Shown here: positions 17,885 through 26,129 of the stretch, piece after piece | Position numbering within the stretch: position 1 is the stretch's first letter | Layout: each line of letters starts with the position of its first letter | NCBI RefSeq assembly: GCF_014200575.1 | Contig: NZ_JACHBZ010000006.1 | Coordinates: 1 to 64,000, forward strand | Reading direction: 5' to 3' | Length of the DNA stretch: 64,000 nucleotides | Source: Mucilaginibacter saanensis | GTDB taxonomy: Bacteria; Bacteroidota; Bacteroidia; Sphingobacteriales; Sphingobacteriaceae | The notes under the pieces: model-generated | Seen by the model: the letters and a program-made list of their open reading frames with translations, nothing else | Databases searched by the model: none | Told to the model about the DNA's origin: nothing | Position numbers and translations under genes: made by a program

Positions 17885-18880
17885 TTATCCAACAATTTCA
17901 AGGTCTTCTAACTGGTTATTTATAAATTCCATTTCTTCGCCGTTAATGTGTATCTCAATGGCTTTGGCATTTTGTTTGGCTTGCTCGGCATTGCGGGCGC
18001 CAACCAGTGCAATAGTAATGCCCGGGTGATTAATGGTCCAGCGAATCACCAATTGCCCAAGGGTAGCACCTTTTTCATCAGCTAATGGTTTAATTTTTGC
18101 CAAAAACTCGTTGGTGCGTTTAATATTCTCTTCCTTAAAGTATTTTACCCCTGCCCTGTGGTCGCCTTCGCCAAAAGTATGGCCCGGTTTTATTTTTCCG
18201 GTAAGCAATCCACGTTCCAGCGGACTATAGGCCAGTATCGCCTTTTTGTTTTCAATACAATACGGAATCAGCTCATCCTCAATGGCGCGGTTCACCATGC
18301 TGAAAGGTACCTGGTTTGATGCCAGCTTAAGTGTTTTTTCGGCAATGGCCATCTGCTTTACATCATAGTTGCTCACACCGGCCTCGCGTATTTTACCTTG
18401 TTCCTTCAGGCGCAATACGGCTTCCATGGTTTCTTCAATAGGAGTGGTAACATCGGGCCAGTGAATTTGGTAAAGGTCAATATAATCGGTGCCCAAACGT
18501 TTAAGGCTGTTTTCACACTCCGTAATGATGCTGTCTTTACCGGCATATTTATAAATGTCAATAGGCTTACCGTCGTTATCCTGGCTTTTAAAAGCAAGGC
18601 TTCCTTTGGTCAGGTCCCAGCGCATACCGTATTTGGTTAGTATTTGTACTTTATCGCGGGATAAGCCTTTTATGGCCTGGCATACCAACTCCTCACTTTT
18701 ACCCTGCCCATAAATAGGAGCAGTGTCAATAGAGGTAATGCCGAGGTCGTATGATGTACGCATGGCCTTAATGGCATCGTTGTCATCATTGCCGCCCCAC
18801 ATCCAGCCGCCAGCCGCCCATGCACCAAAGGTTATTGCCGAAACTGCCAGTTTAGTTTCTCCTAATCGTCTAAATTCCAT
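17885..18880 (-). CDS. Aldo/keto reductase
   Basis: A 331-residue NAD(P)H-dependent oxidoreductase with a TIM-barrel fold. The catalytic tetrad is visible as Asp and Tyr in SIDTAPIYGQG, Lys in ILTKYGMRWD and His in YQIHWPD. The C-terminal cofactor region includes IALVGARNAEQ. It resembles the AKR11/12-like general-stress or sugar-dehydrogenase groups, and the substrate cannot be assigned. It is followed by a strong terminator and preceded by about 60 bp separating it from the DUF72 gene. Confidence 0.94.
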   Translation of the reverse strand: MEFRRLGETKLAVSAITFGAWAAGGWMWGGNDDNDAIKAMRTSYDLGITSIDTAPIYGQGKSEELVCQAIKGLSRDKVQILTKYGMRWDLTKGSLAFKSQDNDGKPIDIYKYAGKDSIITECENSLKRLGTDYIDLYQIHWPDVTTPIEETMEAVLRLKEQGKIREAGVSNYDVKQMAIAEKTLKLASNQVPFSMVNRAIEDELIPYCIENKKAILAYSPLERGLLTGKIKPGHTFGEGDHRAGVKYFKEENIKRTNEFLAKIKPLADEKGATLGQLVIRWTINHPGITIALVGARNAEQAKQNAKAIEIHINGEEMEFINNQLEDLEIVG

Positions 18881-18940
18881 AGTTAAATGAGTAGTTTAAA
18901 ATCCGGCAGCAAAATGTATTTAATTGTTGAGATTATGAAA

Positions 18941-19660
18941 TTATTTGGACAGCAATATCATATCATTTGCGTTGCCAACACCAACGGCGTCAAAATCATT
19001 ATTAAAGAAAAACCAGCCCTCGCGGGTGTCAGTGTTTTGCCTCACGGCGTTAACTATATGCTGTAAAAAATCCATACTATAGGCCGAGCGGTAAAGCACC
19101 GGTACCCCATGAAAACGGTAATAAACCATAGGGGTGTTCTGTATAACTTCATCGGGCAGGGTGGGGTGGCTCATGCCGCAAAAGGTAATGTTGTGTTTGG
19201 CCAGTTTCTGGTAAACGGTATTGTTCCACCAGCTTACATGGCGTAGTTCCACCACGTTTTTAAAGGCTGGGTTAAGGCTGTTAATAATACGGTCGAGTTT
19301 TTCATCATCGTAACTAAAGCTGGGCGGCAGCTGAAACAGCACTGGCCCCAGTTTTTCCTGGAGTCCCTGGTTAATGGTGTCGTAAAAGCTGGTGACGAGC
19401 TCAGTAGTGTCATTAAACTTTTTGTAATGGGTGATAGCGCGGGGAGCTTTTACCGCAAACCTAAAATCAGCCGGACTTTTGTTATACCACGTTTGCAGAA
19501 ACGACAGCTGCGGGAAACGATAAAAGGTAACATTGAGCTCCAGCGTTTTAAAATGTTCGCAATAGTAATCAAACCACTTGCGCTGCGGTAGTCCCTCGGG
19601 GTAAAACCGCCCTTTCCAATCTTTATAATGAAATCCCGAACACCCGATATGCCAATCCAT
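18941..19660 (-). CDS. DUF72 family protein
   Basis: A 239-residue soluble protein of the DUF72 (YecE-like) TIM-barrel family. The family signature is clear at the N-terminus (WHIGCSGFHYKDWKGRFYPE) and in ELNVTFYRFP, with FAVKAPRAITHYK and VVELRHVSWW further on. Biochemical function is not established for the family. The length is typical. It precedes the aldo/keto reductase on the same strand. Confidence 0.92.
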   Translation of the reverse strand: MDWHIGCSGFHYKDWKGRFYPEGLPQRKWFDYYCEHFKTLELNVTFYRFPQLSFLQTWYNKSPADFRFAVKAPRAITHYKKFNDTTELVTSFYDTINQGLQEKLGPVLFQLPPSFSYDDEKLDRIINSLNPAFKNVVELRHVSWWNNTVYQKLAKHNITFCGMSHPTLPDEVIQNTPMVYYRFHGVPVLYRSAYSMDFLQHIVNAVRQNTDTREGWFFFNNDFDAVGVGNANDMILLSK

Positions 19661-19722
19661 TTTGTTATAACCTTCAATGTTAAAGGCGATGCCATCGGCT
19701 TTTGTTTTACGGAAGCTGTAGT

Positions 19723-20325
19723 TTAGCCATTAAAAAGCTTGTTTCTTTTTATATTCCTGCCTTTGCGTATTAATATAGCATGGTAAATGGTGGGTATATC
19801 ATTTGTCCATTGTTTAATGATCAGTAACATACCCATTATTTCTAAACGGGTGGCAATGCCCATAAAAAAGCAAATGTTAAAAAGGATAATGGAATTGCCA
19901 GTTGCCATTATCTGAATTAATGTGCCAAATAAAGTTAATGTCCAAAATTTTGAAGCAATAGCATGGGTTGCTACCTCTTTTTTAAATTTTAAATAACTTA
20001 AAAGATAACAGCAAGCCTCTATCGATAAAAGGATCGAAATTTTAGCGATGTTGTTCTTGAAAAATTCCGGATAAATCAAATAGCAGCTGGCAATAATGGT
20101 TAGCCAAAAAAACTGATCAACGCCTGAATCAAGCCGTCGTAGTGTTGGTGTTGATATATTTAATCGTCTTGCAATAATCCCGTCAAAAATGTCAAATAAC
20201 AATCCGAGGAAAATAAGACTTATATTTATGGTACTGAAGTAAGGTGGCTGATAGATACTGAGCGCAGTAATTACTAAACCAAATACAACTCTTGAAAAAA
20301 TTAAAAGGATAGGTATTTTATTCAT
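19723..20325 (-). CDS. CDP-alcohol phosphatidyltransferase family membrane protein
   Basis: About 200 residues from the start MNKIPILLIF (20325), preferred over an ATG seven codons earlier because family members begin this way. The catalytic CDP-OH-P motif is visible as D45-x2-D48-G49-x2-A52-R53 ... D66-x3-D70, but the second conserved Gly is replaced by Leu62. Several membrane segments follow. Such enzymes transfer a phosphoalcohol from CDP-diacylglycerol or CDP-alcohol in phospholipid synthesis; the acceptor here is unknown. The AT-richer codon use differs slightly from its neighbours. Confidence 0.85.
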   Translation of the reverse strand: MNKIPILLIFSRVVFGLVITALSIYQPPYFSTINISLIFLGLLFDIFDGIIARRLNISTPTLRRLDSGVDQFFWLTIIASCYLIYPEFFKNNIAKISILLSIEACCYLLSYLKFKKEVATHAIASKFWTLTLFGTLIQIMATGNSIILFNICFFMGIATRLEIMGMLLIIKQWTNDIPTIYHAILIRKGRNIKRNKLFNG

Positions 20326-20513
20326 TTTACTGCCTAATGTAAACAACTAAGTTGAAATTATGAAACTGTTGGCTTGGGAACCTGAAATTCTTCTGCTTGT
20401 TATTGTGTTGTAATTTTTGGCCACTGAAAGATTGGCCCTAATCCTTACATTCCCATCTCCACATCTAAAATAAAATTACCACATTTGTATATCTGCCTAT
20501 TGCACGTATAACT

Positions 20514-22562
20514 ATGCATTTGATATATCCTGCCTTTTTATTTGCATTACTCACGTTAGCTATCCCGGTTATTATTCATTTGTTCAACTTTCGCAAGTTT
20601 CAGAAAGTGAATTTCAGTAACGTGCAGTTTTTAAAGGAAATTCAGGAGCAACAGGCCTCTCGTCGTAATTTAAAGGAACGGCTCATTTTGGCTGCAAGGC
20701 TACTGGCGCTGTTTTTTTTAGTGCTTGCATTTGCCCGGCCATACTTCAACACCCAAAATACAAATAAAGCCGGGCGACAAAATGCGGTAAGTATTTTTGT
20801 AGATAACTCCTACAGTATGCAGGCGCTTAACCGCGAGGGGGCGTTATTGGATGACGCCAAACAAAAAGCCAAGGAAATTGCATCGGCCTATAATATTAAT
20901 GACCGGTTTCAGCTGCTTACGCAGGATTTTGAGGGCCGCCATCAGCGTTTATTAAGTAGGGACGAGTTTAACGATGCTGTTGACCAGGTAAAGATAAGTT
21001 CTCAAAGCCGGGGTTTACAGCAGATCATTAACCGGCAGCAAAGTATGCTTCATACACAACAGGGCGCCGTTAAATCACTCTACATTATTTCTGACCTGCA
21101 AAAAAATATGGCTTCAGGTCGGGTAAAAACAGATAGTAGCATAGCTGTTAGCCTTATACAGCTAAAATCAGGAAAGCTGCCCAATGTGGCGGTGGATTCT
21201 GTGTGGTTGCTGAGTGCTGTGCACCGCCCCGGCGAAAGTGAGAAACTGGTGGTGCGCCTGCACAATTATGCAGATGAAAAGGCTGATAAAATTCCGCTTA
21301 AAGTACTCATAAACGGGGCACAAAAGGCGCTGGGCAGTTATACCATCCCGGCGCGTGCGGTACAGAACGATACGCTTGCCTTTATGGGGTTGCAGGCGGG
21401 GTGGCAGCAGGGCCTGGTGCAGCTGCAGGATAACCCGGTTACGTTTGATAACCAGTTTTACTTTAGCTTTAATGTAAGCAGGCAAATGCACGTACTGCTT
21501 ATTGATGGCGGCACGCCGAATGCTTACCTGAAAGCTGCTTTTGCTGCCGATCTTTTTTTTGCCGTGCAGCGCGTGCCCGATGGCAATGTAGATTATGCAA
21601 ACCTGGGTAGTTTGCCTATGGTGGTGGTGAGTGATGTTAAAGCTATCTCAGCGGGCTTGGCCCAGCAATTGAAAACGTATGTTGCCAAAGGTGGTACGCT
21701 GGTGGTTTTCCCCGCTGCGGATGCTGATTTTGCCAATTATCGCACCTTTCTGCAACCGATGAATGCTGCATACCCAGAAAAGCTCATTAGTGAAAATATT
21801 AAAGTAGCCAGGCTCAATAAGCAAAGCCCGGTGTTTAAAAATGTGTTTGAAGGATTTCCGGAAAATCCCGATCTGCCGTTGGTTAAAAAATATTACCAGT
21901 TGAGCGCCCCACGCGGCCAGCAGGACAACCTGATGCAATTAAGCAACGGGCAAGTGTTTTGGGCGGGATACAACAGTGGTCGTGGCAAAGTTTATGTGGC
22001 AGCGGTGTCACTTAATGACGATTTTAGCAATTTGCCCCGGCATGCACTTTTTGTGCCGGTACTATTCAGGATAGCCTTGCTCAGCGGGCACGATATGCCT
22101 TTGTTTTATACGCTGGGAAACGAGGAAACGTTGGAGATACCACAGGTACAGATTAGCGAAAAGCAAATACTTACGCTGGTTAAGGGCGGTCAAACTACTA
22201 TTCCTGATGTAAGGCAGCAGGAGGGCAGTACTTTGCTATACCTGTCAGACCAATTGCATGAAACCGGTATCTATACCTTAAAAAAGCAGGATAGCACCCT
22301 GGCCACGCTGGCCTTTAACGATAACGGGACAGAATCAGACCTGAGTTATTTGAGCCAGGCCAGACTTCGCGAATTATTGCCAAAGACAACCGCCTTATTA
22401 ACAGGTGGTAATGCTTCATTAAAAGGTATTGTTGCCGAAACAAATTTTGGCACACAATTATGGAAACTTTGTATAATTTTGGCATTGATTTTTCTGGCCG
22501 CCGAAATTTTGTTGATCAGGTACTTTAAGCCCGGTAAACAAGTTGCAAAGCAACCGGTTTAA
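20514..22562 (+). CDS. BatA-domain, VWA-type membrane protein
   Basis: A 682-residue membrane protein. The N-terminal BatA/aerotolerance domain has two membrane spans (about 1-22 and 58-78) linked by HLFNFRKFQKVNFSNVQFL. A von Willebrand A domain follows with MIDAS motif DNSYS, then a large region including a glutamine-amidotransferase-like segment (DGGTPNAYLKAAFAADLFF), and a C-terminal span near 655-675. The family is abundant in Bacteroidota, with a suspected role in envelope assembly or stress. It starts an operon with the dihydroorotase-like gene 27 bp downstream. Confidence 0.9.
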   Translation: MHLIYPAFLFALLTLAIPVIIHLFNFRKFQKVNFSNVQFLKEIQEQQASRRNLKERLILAARLLALFFLVLAFARPYFNTQNTNKAGRQNAVSIFVDNSYSMQALNREGALLDDAKQKAKEIASAYNINDRFQLLTQDFEGRHQRLLSRDEFNDAVDQVKISSQSRGLQQIINRQQSMLHTQQGAVKSLYIISDLQKNMASGRVKTDSSIAVSLIQLKSGKLPNVAVDSVWLLSAVHRPGESEKLVVRLHNYADEKADKIPLKVLINGAQKALGSYTIPARAVQNDTLAFMGLQAGWQQGLVQLQDNPVTFDNQFYFSFNVSRQMHVLLIDGGTPNAYLKAAFAADLFFAVQRVPDGNVDYANLGSLPMVVVSDVKAISAGLAQQLKTYVAKGGTLVVFPAADADFANYRTFLQPMNAAYPEKLISENIKVARLNKQSPVFKNVFEGFPENPDLPLVKKYYQLSAPRGQQDNLMQLSNGQVFWAGYNSGRGKVYVAAVSLNDDFSNLPRHALFVPVLFRIALLSGHDMPLFYTLGNEETLEIPQVQISEKQILTLVKGGQTTIPDVRQQEGSTLLYLSDQLHETGIYTLKKQDSTLATLAFNDNGTESDLSYLSQARLRELLPKTTALLTGGNASLKGIVAETNFGTQLWKLCIILALIFLAAEILLIRYFKPGKQVAKQPV

Positions 22563-22589
22563 TCACATAAAATCCTTAAAGCAGTGCTA

Positions 22590-23840
22590 ATGAATTTGCT
22601 TATCAAATCTGCCACCATTCTTGATCCGGGATCAGCCTTTCATCAACAAGTTACCGATATTTTAATTGAAAACGGAGTGATTACCCGTATTGCCGAAGAC
22701 ATTGACGCCGACGCTGAGTTGGTAGATGCAGAAGGTAAATACGTATCGCCCGGTTTTTTTGACCTGAACTGCAACATAGGTGAGTTGGGCCTGGAAACCA
22801 AAGAGGATATGCAATCGGGTACGCGGGCTGCTGCTGCCGGTGGCTTTACGGGTATAGCCCTGATGCCAAACACCATACCCCCGGTACATTCAAAGGCCGA
22901 GATTGAATATTTGCTTAACCGGTCAAGAAACAATATTGTTGACGTATATCCCTTAGGAACCATATCGCACAAGCGCGAGGGTAAGGATCTGGCCGAGATG
23001 TATGATATGTACCTGAGTGGCGCCAAGGCATTTACCGATGGTAACCGCCCGGTTCAGGATGCAGGATTAATGGAACGCGCGCTGCTGTATGCGCAGGGCT
23101 TTGATGCATTGGTGTTCTCGTACCCCGAGGATACCGCTATTGCCGGTAAGGCTAAGGTAAATGAGGGGGAGATCAGTACGCTGCTGGGCATGAAGGGAAT
23201 CCCCTCACTGGCCGAGGAGCTGATGATAGCCCGTGATCTTTATCTGGCAGAGTATACCGTATCAAAAATACACTTTAGTACCATATCAACCGCCCGCTCG
23301 GTGGAGTTGATCCGCGAGGCCAAACGCAAGGGGCTGGAAGTTACCTGCGATGTAGCTGCCCATCACCTGGTACTTACAGACGAGGCCCTGTTAGGCTTTG
23401 ATAGCATGTACAAGGTAAAACCCCCGCTGCGCACCAAAGATGACCTGAGCGCGCTGATAAACGGACTTAAGGACGGCACTATTGATGCCATAGTAACCCA
23501 GCATACCCCACACGAGGTTGAATTTAAGGATGTAGAGTTTGAAGTGGCCGAGTATGGTATAGTGGGTTTGCAAACTGCACTGGCGTTATCCCTCCAATCA
23601 GGCTTGCCTGTTGAGCTGTTGGTTGAAAAGCTGGCCATTAACCCCCGCGAAATATTAGGCGTTGCCGTACCGGTTATTGCCGAAGGAGAACAAGCTAACC
23701 TGGTACTTTTTGACGTGGATGCAGAGTGGGAATACACCGTTAAAAATAATAAGTCAAAATCGGTTAATTCGCCTTTTGTTGGCCATAATTTAAAAGGAAA
23801 AGTGTTGTTAACATATAATAATCAACAAATCTTAAAATAG
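22590..23840 (+). CDS. Dihydroorotase homologue lacking metal ligands (probable pseudoenzyme)
   Basis: A 416-residue amidohydrolase-fold protein, clearly homologous to class I dihydroorotase over its whole length (start MNLLIKSATILDP). At the positions of the zinc ligands the sequence differs: HxH is N60-C-N62 (PGFFDLNCNIGELG), the 178 His is Tyr (FSYPED), the 231 His is Thr (IHFSTIST) and the catalytic 304 Asp is Gln (TQHTPH). Only Asp150 (KAFTDG) remains. It is therefore unlikely to hydrolyse dihydroorotate and may be a structural partner of aspartate transcarbamoylase or serve another role. It is operonic with the BatA-like gene and the two following genes. Confidence 0.9.
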   Translation: MNLLIKSATILDPGSAFHQQVTDILIENGVITRIAEDIDADAELVDAEGKYVSPGFFDLNCNIGELGLETKEDMQSGTRAAAAGGFTGIALMPNTIPPVHSKAEIEYLLNRSRNNIVDVYPLGTISHKREGKDLAEMYDMYLSGAKAFTDGNRPVQDAGLMERALLYAQGFDALVFSYPEDTAIAGKAKVNEGEISTLLGMKGIPSLAEELMIARDLYLAEYTVSKIHFSTISTARSVELIREAKRKGLEVTCDVAAHHLVLTDEALLGFDSMYKVKPPLRTKDDLSALINGLKDGTIDAIVTQHTPHEVEFKDVEFEVAEYGIVGLQTALALSLQSGLPVELLVEKLAINPREILGVAVPVIAEGEQANLVLFDVDAEWEYTVKNNKSKSVNSPFVGHNLKGKVLLTYNNQQILK

Positions 23841-23846
23841 ACAATC

Positions 23847-24515
23847 ATGATCGATCCAAAAATAGGAACCGCCTTTGAAGCCGCATTAGCCGCTTTCTCA
23901 AAATATAACAGCTTTGATGCTACCCTGCTTACTAATGATTTTGCAGCGGTTTTTGCATCTGACGAAGACTTTTTGACTAAAGTAGATGCTTTGGACGAAG
24001 TTTTTGACAATAACCTTGCTGTGGAATCACTACGCGAGGTGTTTTTTGATCTGCTGATGATCAACTTTTTTAGCGCCGACGTTAAAAAGCTGGAAGAAGA
24101 TTACCTGGATACAGAGGAATGGGAAGATATTGAAGAACAAACCCTTGATCGCGGTACCGAGCTACTGAACCTGCTGCTGTACCTTAACGAGTGTGAGGAC
24201 GAAGATATTGAACCCGAACTGGAAGATTACCTGAAAGAGTTTTTATTGGTTGATGAGGATGAGTTTCAGGACGAATACCGCATTTATGAGCCGGTAATTG
24301 CTAACCAGATACTGATTGAAAGCCCGGTTGCGGAGATTAATAAAGTAGCTCAAAGCCTTCCTGAAGATTCTGAACTGAAAGAATTATTTTACCCGATGAT
24401 CTGTTTCTTCCAGAATATTGACCCTACCGATGAGGCCAAGGACAATATTGCAGCACATGCCATCAACAAGGATTTTGATATGGCGGTGTTAGATATATTG
24501 GTTAATTTTCAATAA
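23847..24515 (+). CDS. Acidic hypothetical protein
   Basis: A 222-residue soluble protein I cannot assign. It is very acidic, with clusters such as YLDTEEWEDIEEQ and ECEDEDIEPELEDYLKEF, and appears mainly helical. No signal peptide or membrane segment is seen. It begins 6 bp after the dihydroorotase-like gene and 37 bp before the DUF4199 gene, so it is almost certainly co-transcribed and may be functionally linked to them. Confidence 0.85.
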   Translation: MIDPKIGTAFEAALAAFSKYNSFDATLLTNDFAAVFASDEDFLTKVDALDEVFDNNLAVESLREVFFDLLMINFFSADVKKLEEDYLDTEEWEDIEEQTLDRGTELLNLLLYLNECEDEDIEPELEDYLKEFLLVDEDEFQDEYRIYEPVIANQILIESPVAEINKVAQSLPEDSELKELFYPMICFFQNIDPTDEAKDNIAAHAINKDFDMAVLDILVNFQ

Positions 24516-24552
24516 CAGCTAACAGATATTTTAACCAAACTCCAATAAACCA

Positions 24553-25146
24553 ATGATAATTGAAATTGATAAAAAACAATTAAGAAAGGTAGGGATTACT
24601 TTCGGGTTATTGTTAGGGTTAGCCTTAACCATATTAAGTATAGTATCATTTTACATCATGATTTCTACATCTTCGGTAATTGTGATATCGTCCGTTCCGT
24701 TTATATTTTCGATAGTTTTCCCTATCATACTGGTTGTGATATTGTGTTTCAATTTCCGTAAAAATATTGAGGGCTTTTGGACATTTAAACAGGCTGCAAC
24801 CGGAATTTTCATTATGTTTTTTGTTGCCTTCGCCGTACAATTCCTGCTGCGCGACCAGCTATTTGCCAGGGTTATTGAACCCAACATGGTTGAGAAAACC
24901 CAAACAGCCATGACCAGTGCAGTAACATCATTCCTGGAAAAAAGTAAAGCAAGCCAAGATGATATTGACAAAAAAATGGATGATATTCAAAAGCAGTTTG
25001 ATGCTCAAAAAAATGTTTCCATCGGCAAGCAGATCGAGGGAGTAGGCATTTCGATCATATTCATTTTTGTGATCGCCATTATATTTGCTGCTTTTTTCAA
25101 AAAAGAAGGGCAGGTGTATAATCCGAATAATGATCCAATCATTTAA
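24553..25146 (+). CDS. DUF4199 family membrane protein
   Basis: A 197-residue integral membrane protein. Hydrophobic spans are visible at about 13-35, 42-65, 77-97 and 160-182, with a helical, charged region between the third and fourth. The pattern and position match DUF4199 proteins of Bacteroidota, often found beside BatA/dihydroorotase-like genes and glycosyltransferases. Function is unknown. It is last in the operon, followed by a strong terminator. Confidence 0.85.
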   Translation: MIIEIDKKQLRKVGITFGLLLGLALTILSIVSFYIMISTSSVIVISSVPFIFSIVFPIILVVILCFNFRKNIEGFWTFKQAATGIFIMFFVAFAVQFLLRDQLFARVIEPNMVEKTQTAMTSAVTSFLEKSKASQDDIDKKMDDIQKQFDAQKNVSIGKQIEGVGISIIFIFVIAIIFAAFFKKEGQVYNPNNDPII

Positions 25147-25169
25147 TAAGAAAAACTAAACGTATCCAG

Positions 25170-25203
25170 GCGGCCTTTTCAAAATGAAAAGGCCGCTTTT
25201 TTT
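25170..25203 (+). terminator. Rho-independent terminator of the BatA-DUF4199 operon
   Basis: A perfect 11-bp GC-rich stem (GCGGCCTTTTC with GAAAAGGCCGC), a 5-base loop and seven T residues. Confidence 0.95.
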
Positions 25204-25212
25204 ATAACCGCA

Positions 25213-25294
25213 TCATTGCGAGGGATGATGCAATCGCGAACTATGTATACTCACCCTGTACAGTACCCGATTGCCACACTATCGCTCGCAATGA
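25213..25294. repeat. CATTGCGAGG-family palindromic repeat, copy 1
   Basis: Bounded by TCATTGCGAG and CTCGCAATGA as inverted ends, with GCAATCGCG and CCGATTGC as inner complementary words. It is part of a gene-free stretch from 25147 to 25455. Confidence 0.6.
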
Positions 25295-25321
25295 CATGTG
25301 TAGTATCTCGTAACCTCCAAA

Positions 25322-25357
25322 AAAAGGGCTGTTTTCTAATTAGAAAACAGCCCTTTT
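25322..25357. terminator. Perfect 36-bp palindrome, possible second terminator
   Basis: Every base from 25322 to 25357 pairs with its partner (18-bp arms, centre CTAATTAG), with A-rich left and T-rich right ends. It lies between the two CATTGCGAGG repeats and may terminate transcription in either direction. Confidence 0.6.
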
Positions 25358-25368
25358 GTGTATGTATT

Positions 25369-25440
25369 TCATTGCGAGGCACGAAGCAATCGTGAACTAA
25401 CTAAGTATATTCGCTCTGTATGGCATGTTATTACGCAATG
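25369..25440. repeat. CATTGCGAGG-family palindromic repeat, degenerate copy 2
   Basis: It begins TCATTGCGAGGCACGAAGCA and ends TACGCAATG, sharing its left end and the GAACTA and ATATTCGCTCTGTA-like interior with the copy at 25213-25294. The right end is eroded. Confidence 0.5.
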
Positions 25441-25455
25441 CCATATATTAATGTC

Positions 25456-25905
25456 TTATGCGGTTGCAACCAGCTTGCTGATGCTGCGGTAAACATATTC
25501 GTTATAAATATGTCTGCGTGCAAATCTTCCCGGCGAATCTGCATTGATCAGTTTGATATAAACCGCTTTAGGTACATCAAAATATTCGTAAGCATTGCCA
25601 TCGGCAAAAGTGATTTTAAGCACCTGCGATTTGTATTCAAAATCAGCAATGCTTGAAGCTGTAGTAGTTAAAGTATAATCAGCAAACGACTGGCTGCGTG
25701 TTTCGGGAGCAATGCTCACCAAAAAATGATACGCTTCAATAATAGTCTTGCTTTTTTCTTCGGCTTCCAGTTTGCTCTCCGGGCTATCCTGAAATTTATC
25801 CGGATGCCAGGCTTTCATTAAGCTCCTGTAAGTGGTTTTTAATTCCTGTAGTTCGGCAGCCTCATTTACGCCTAAAAGTTTCCTGTAATCGACAATTTTT
25901 TTCAT
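25456..25905 (-). CDS. J-domain plus KTSC-domain fusion protein
   Basis: A 149-residue protein with two recognisable parts. Residues about 5-70 are a DnaJ-type J domain with the invariant HPD (H34-P35-D36, WHPDKF), which would stimulate an Hsp70 (DnaK) ATPase. Residues about 84-143 match the KTSC domain, a small domain first noticed at the C-terminus of some lysyl-tRNA synthetases (VLKITFADGNAYEYFDVP ... NADSPGRFARRHI). A KTSC domain may bind nucleic acid. It is a lone gene facing away from rseP. The combined architecture suggests that DnaK is targeted to a specific RNA or protein client; this is inference. Confidence 0.85.
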   Translation of the reverse strand: MKKIVDYRKLLGVNEAAELQELKTTYRSLMKAWHPDKFQDSPESKLEAEEKSKTIIEAYHFLVSIAPETRSQSFADYTLTTTASSIADFEYKSQVLKITFADGNAYEYFDVPKAVYIKLINADSPGRFARRHIYNEYVYRSISKLVATA

Positions 25906-26071
25906 TGTATTAATTTGTGTTGCTTATTGTCGTTGAAGGATTAGGCAATTAAATATGCGCCTGTTCAAGAAAATAATTTTGCAAAGGTACGCTTTTCCCG
26001 CTTATAAAAATGGCGTGTTTGTAAAGTTAAGGTAAAGCCCGTTTTATGAAATGCCCTAAGCCCTATGTCTG

Positions 26072-26109
26072 AAACAAAAACAGCCCCGGAAATTGCTCTC
26101 CGAGGCTGT
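26072..26109 (-). terminator. Terminator downstream of rseP
   Basis: Read on the minus strand, an 11-bp stem with wobble pairs (ACAGCCTCGGA with TCCGGGGCTGT) is followed by TTTTGTTT. It closes the minus-strand series of genes upstream. Confidence 0.8.
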
Positions 26110-26129
26110 GTAAACGCTTTAAAGAAAGC

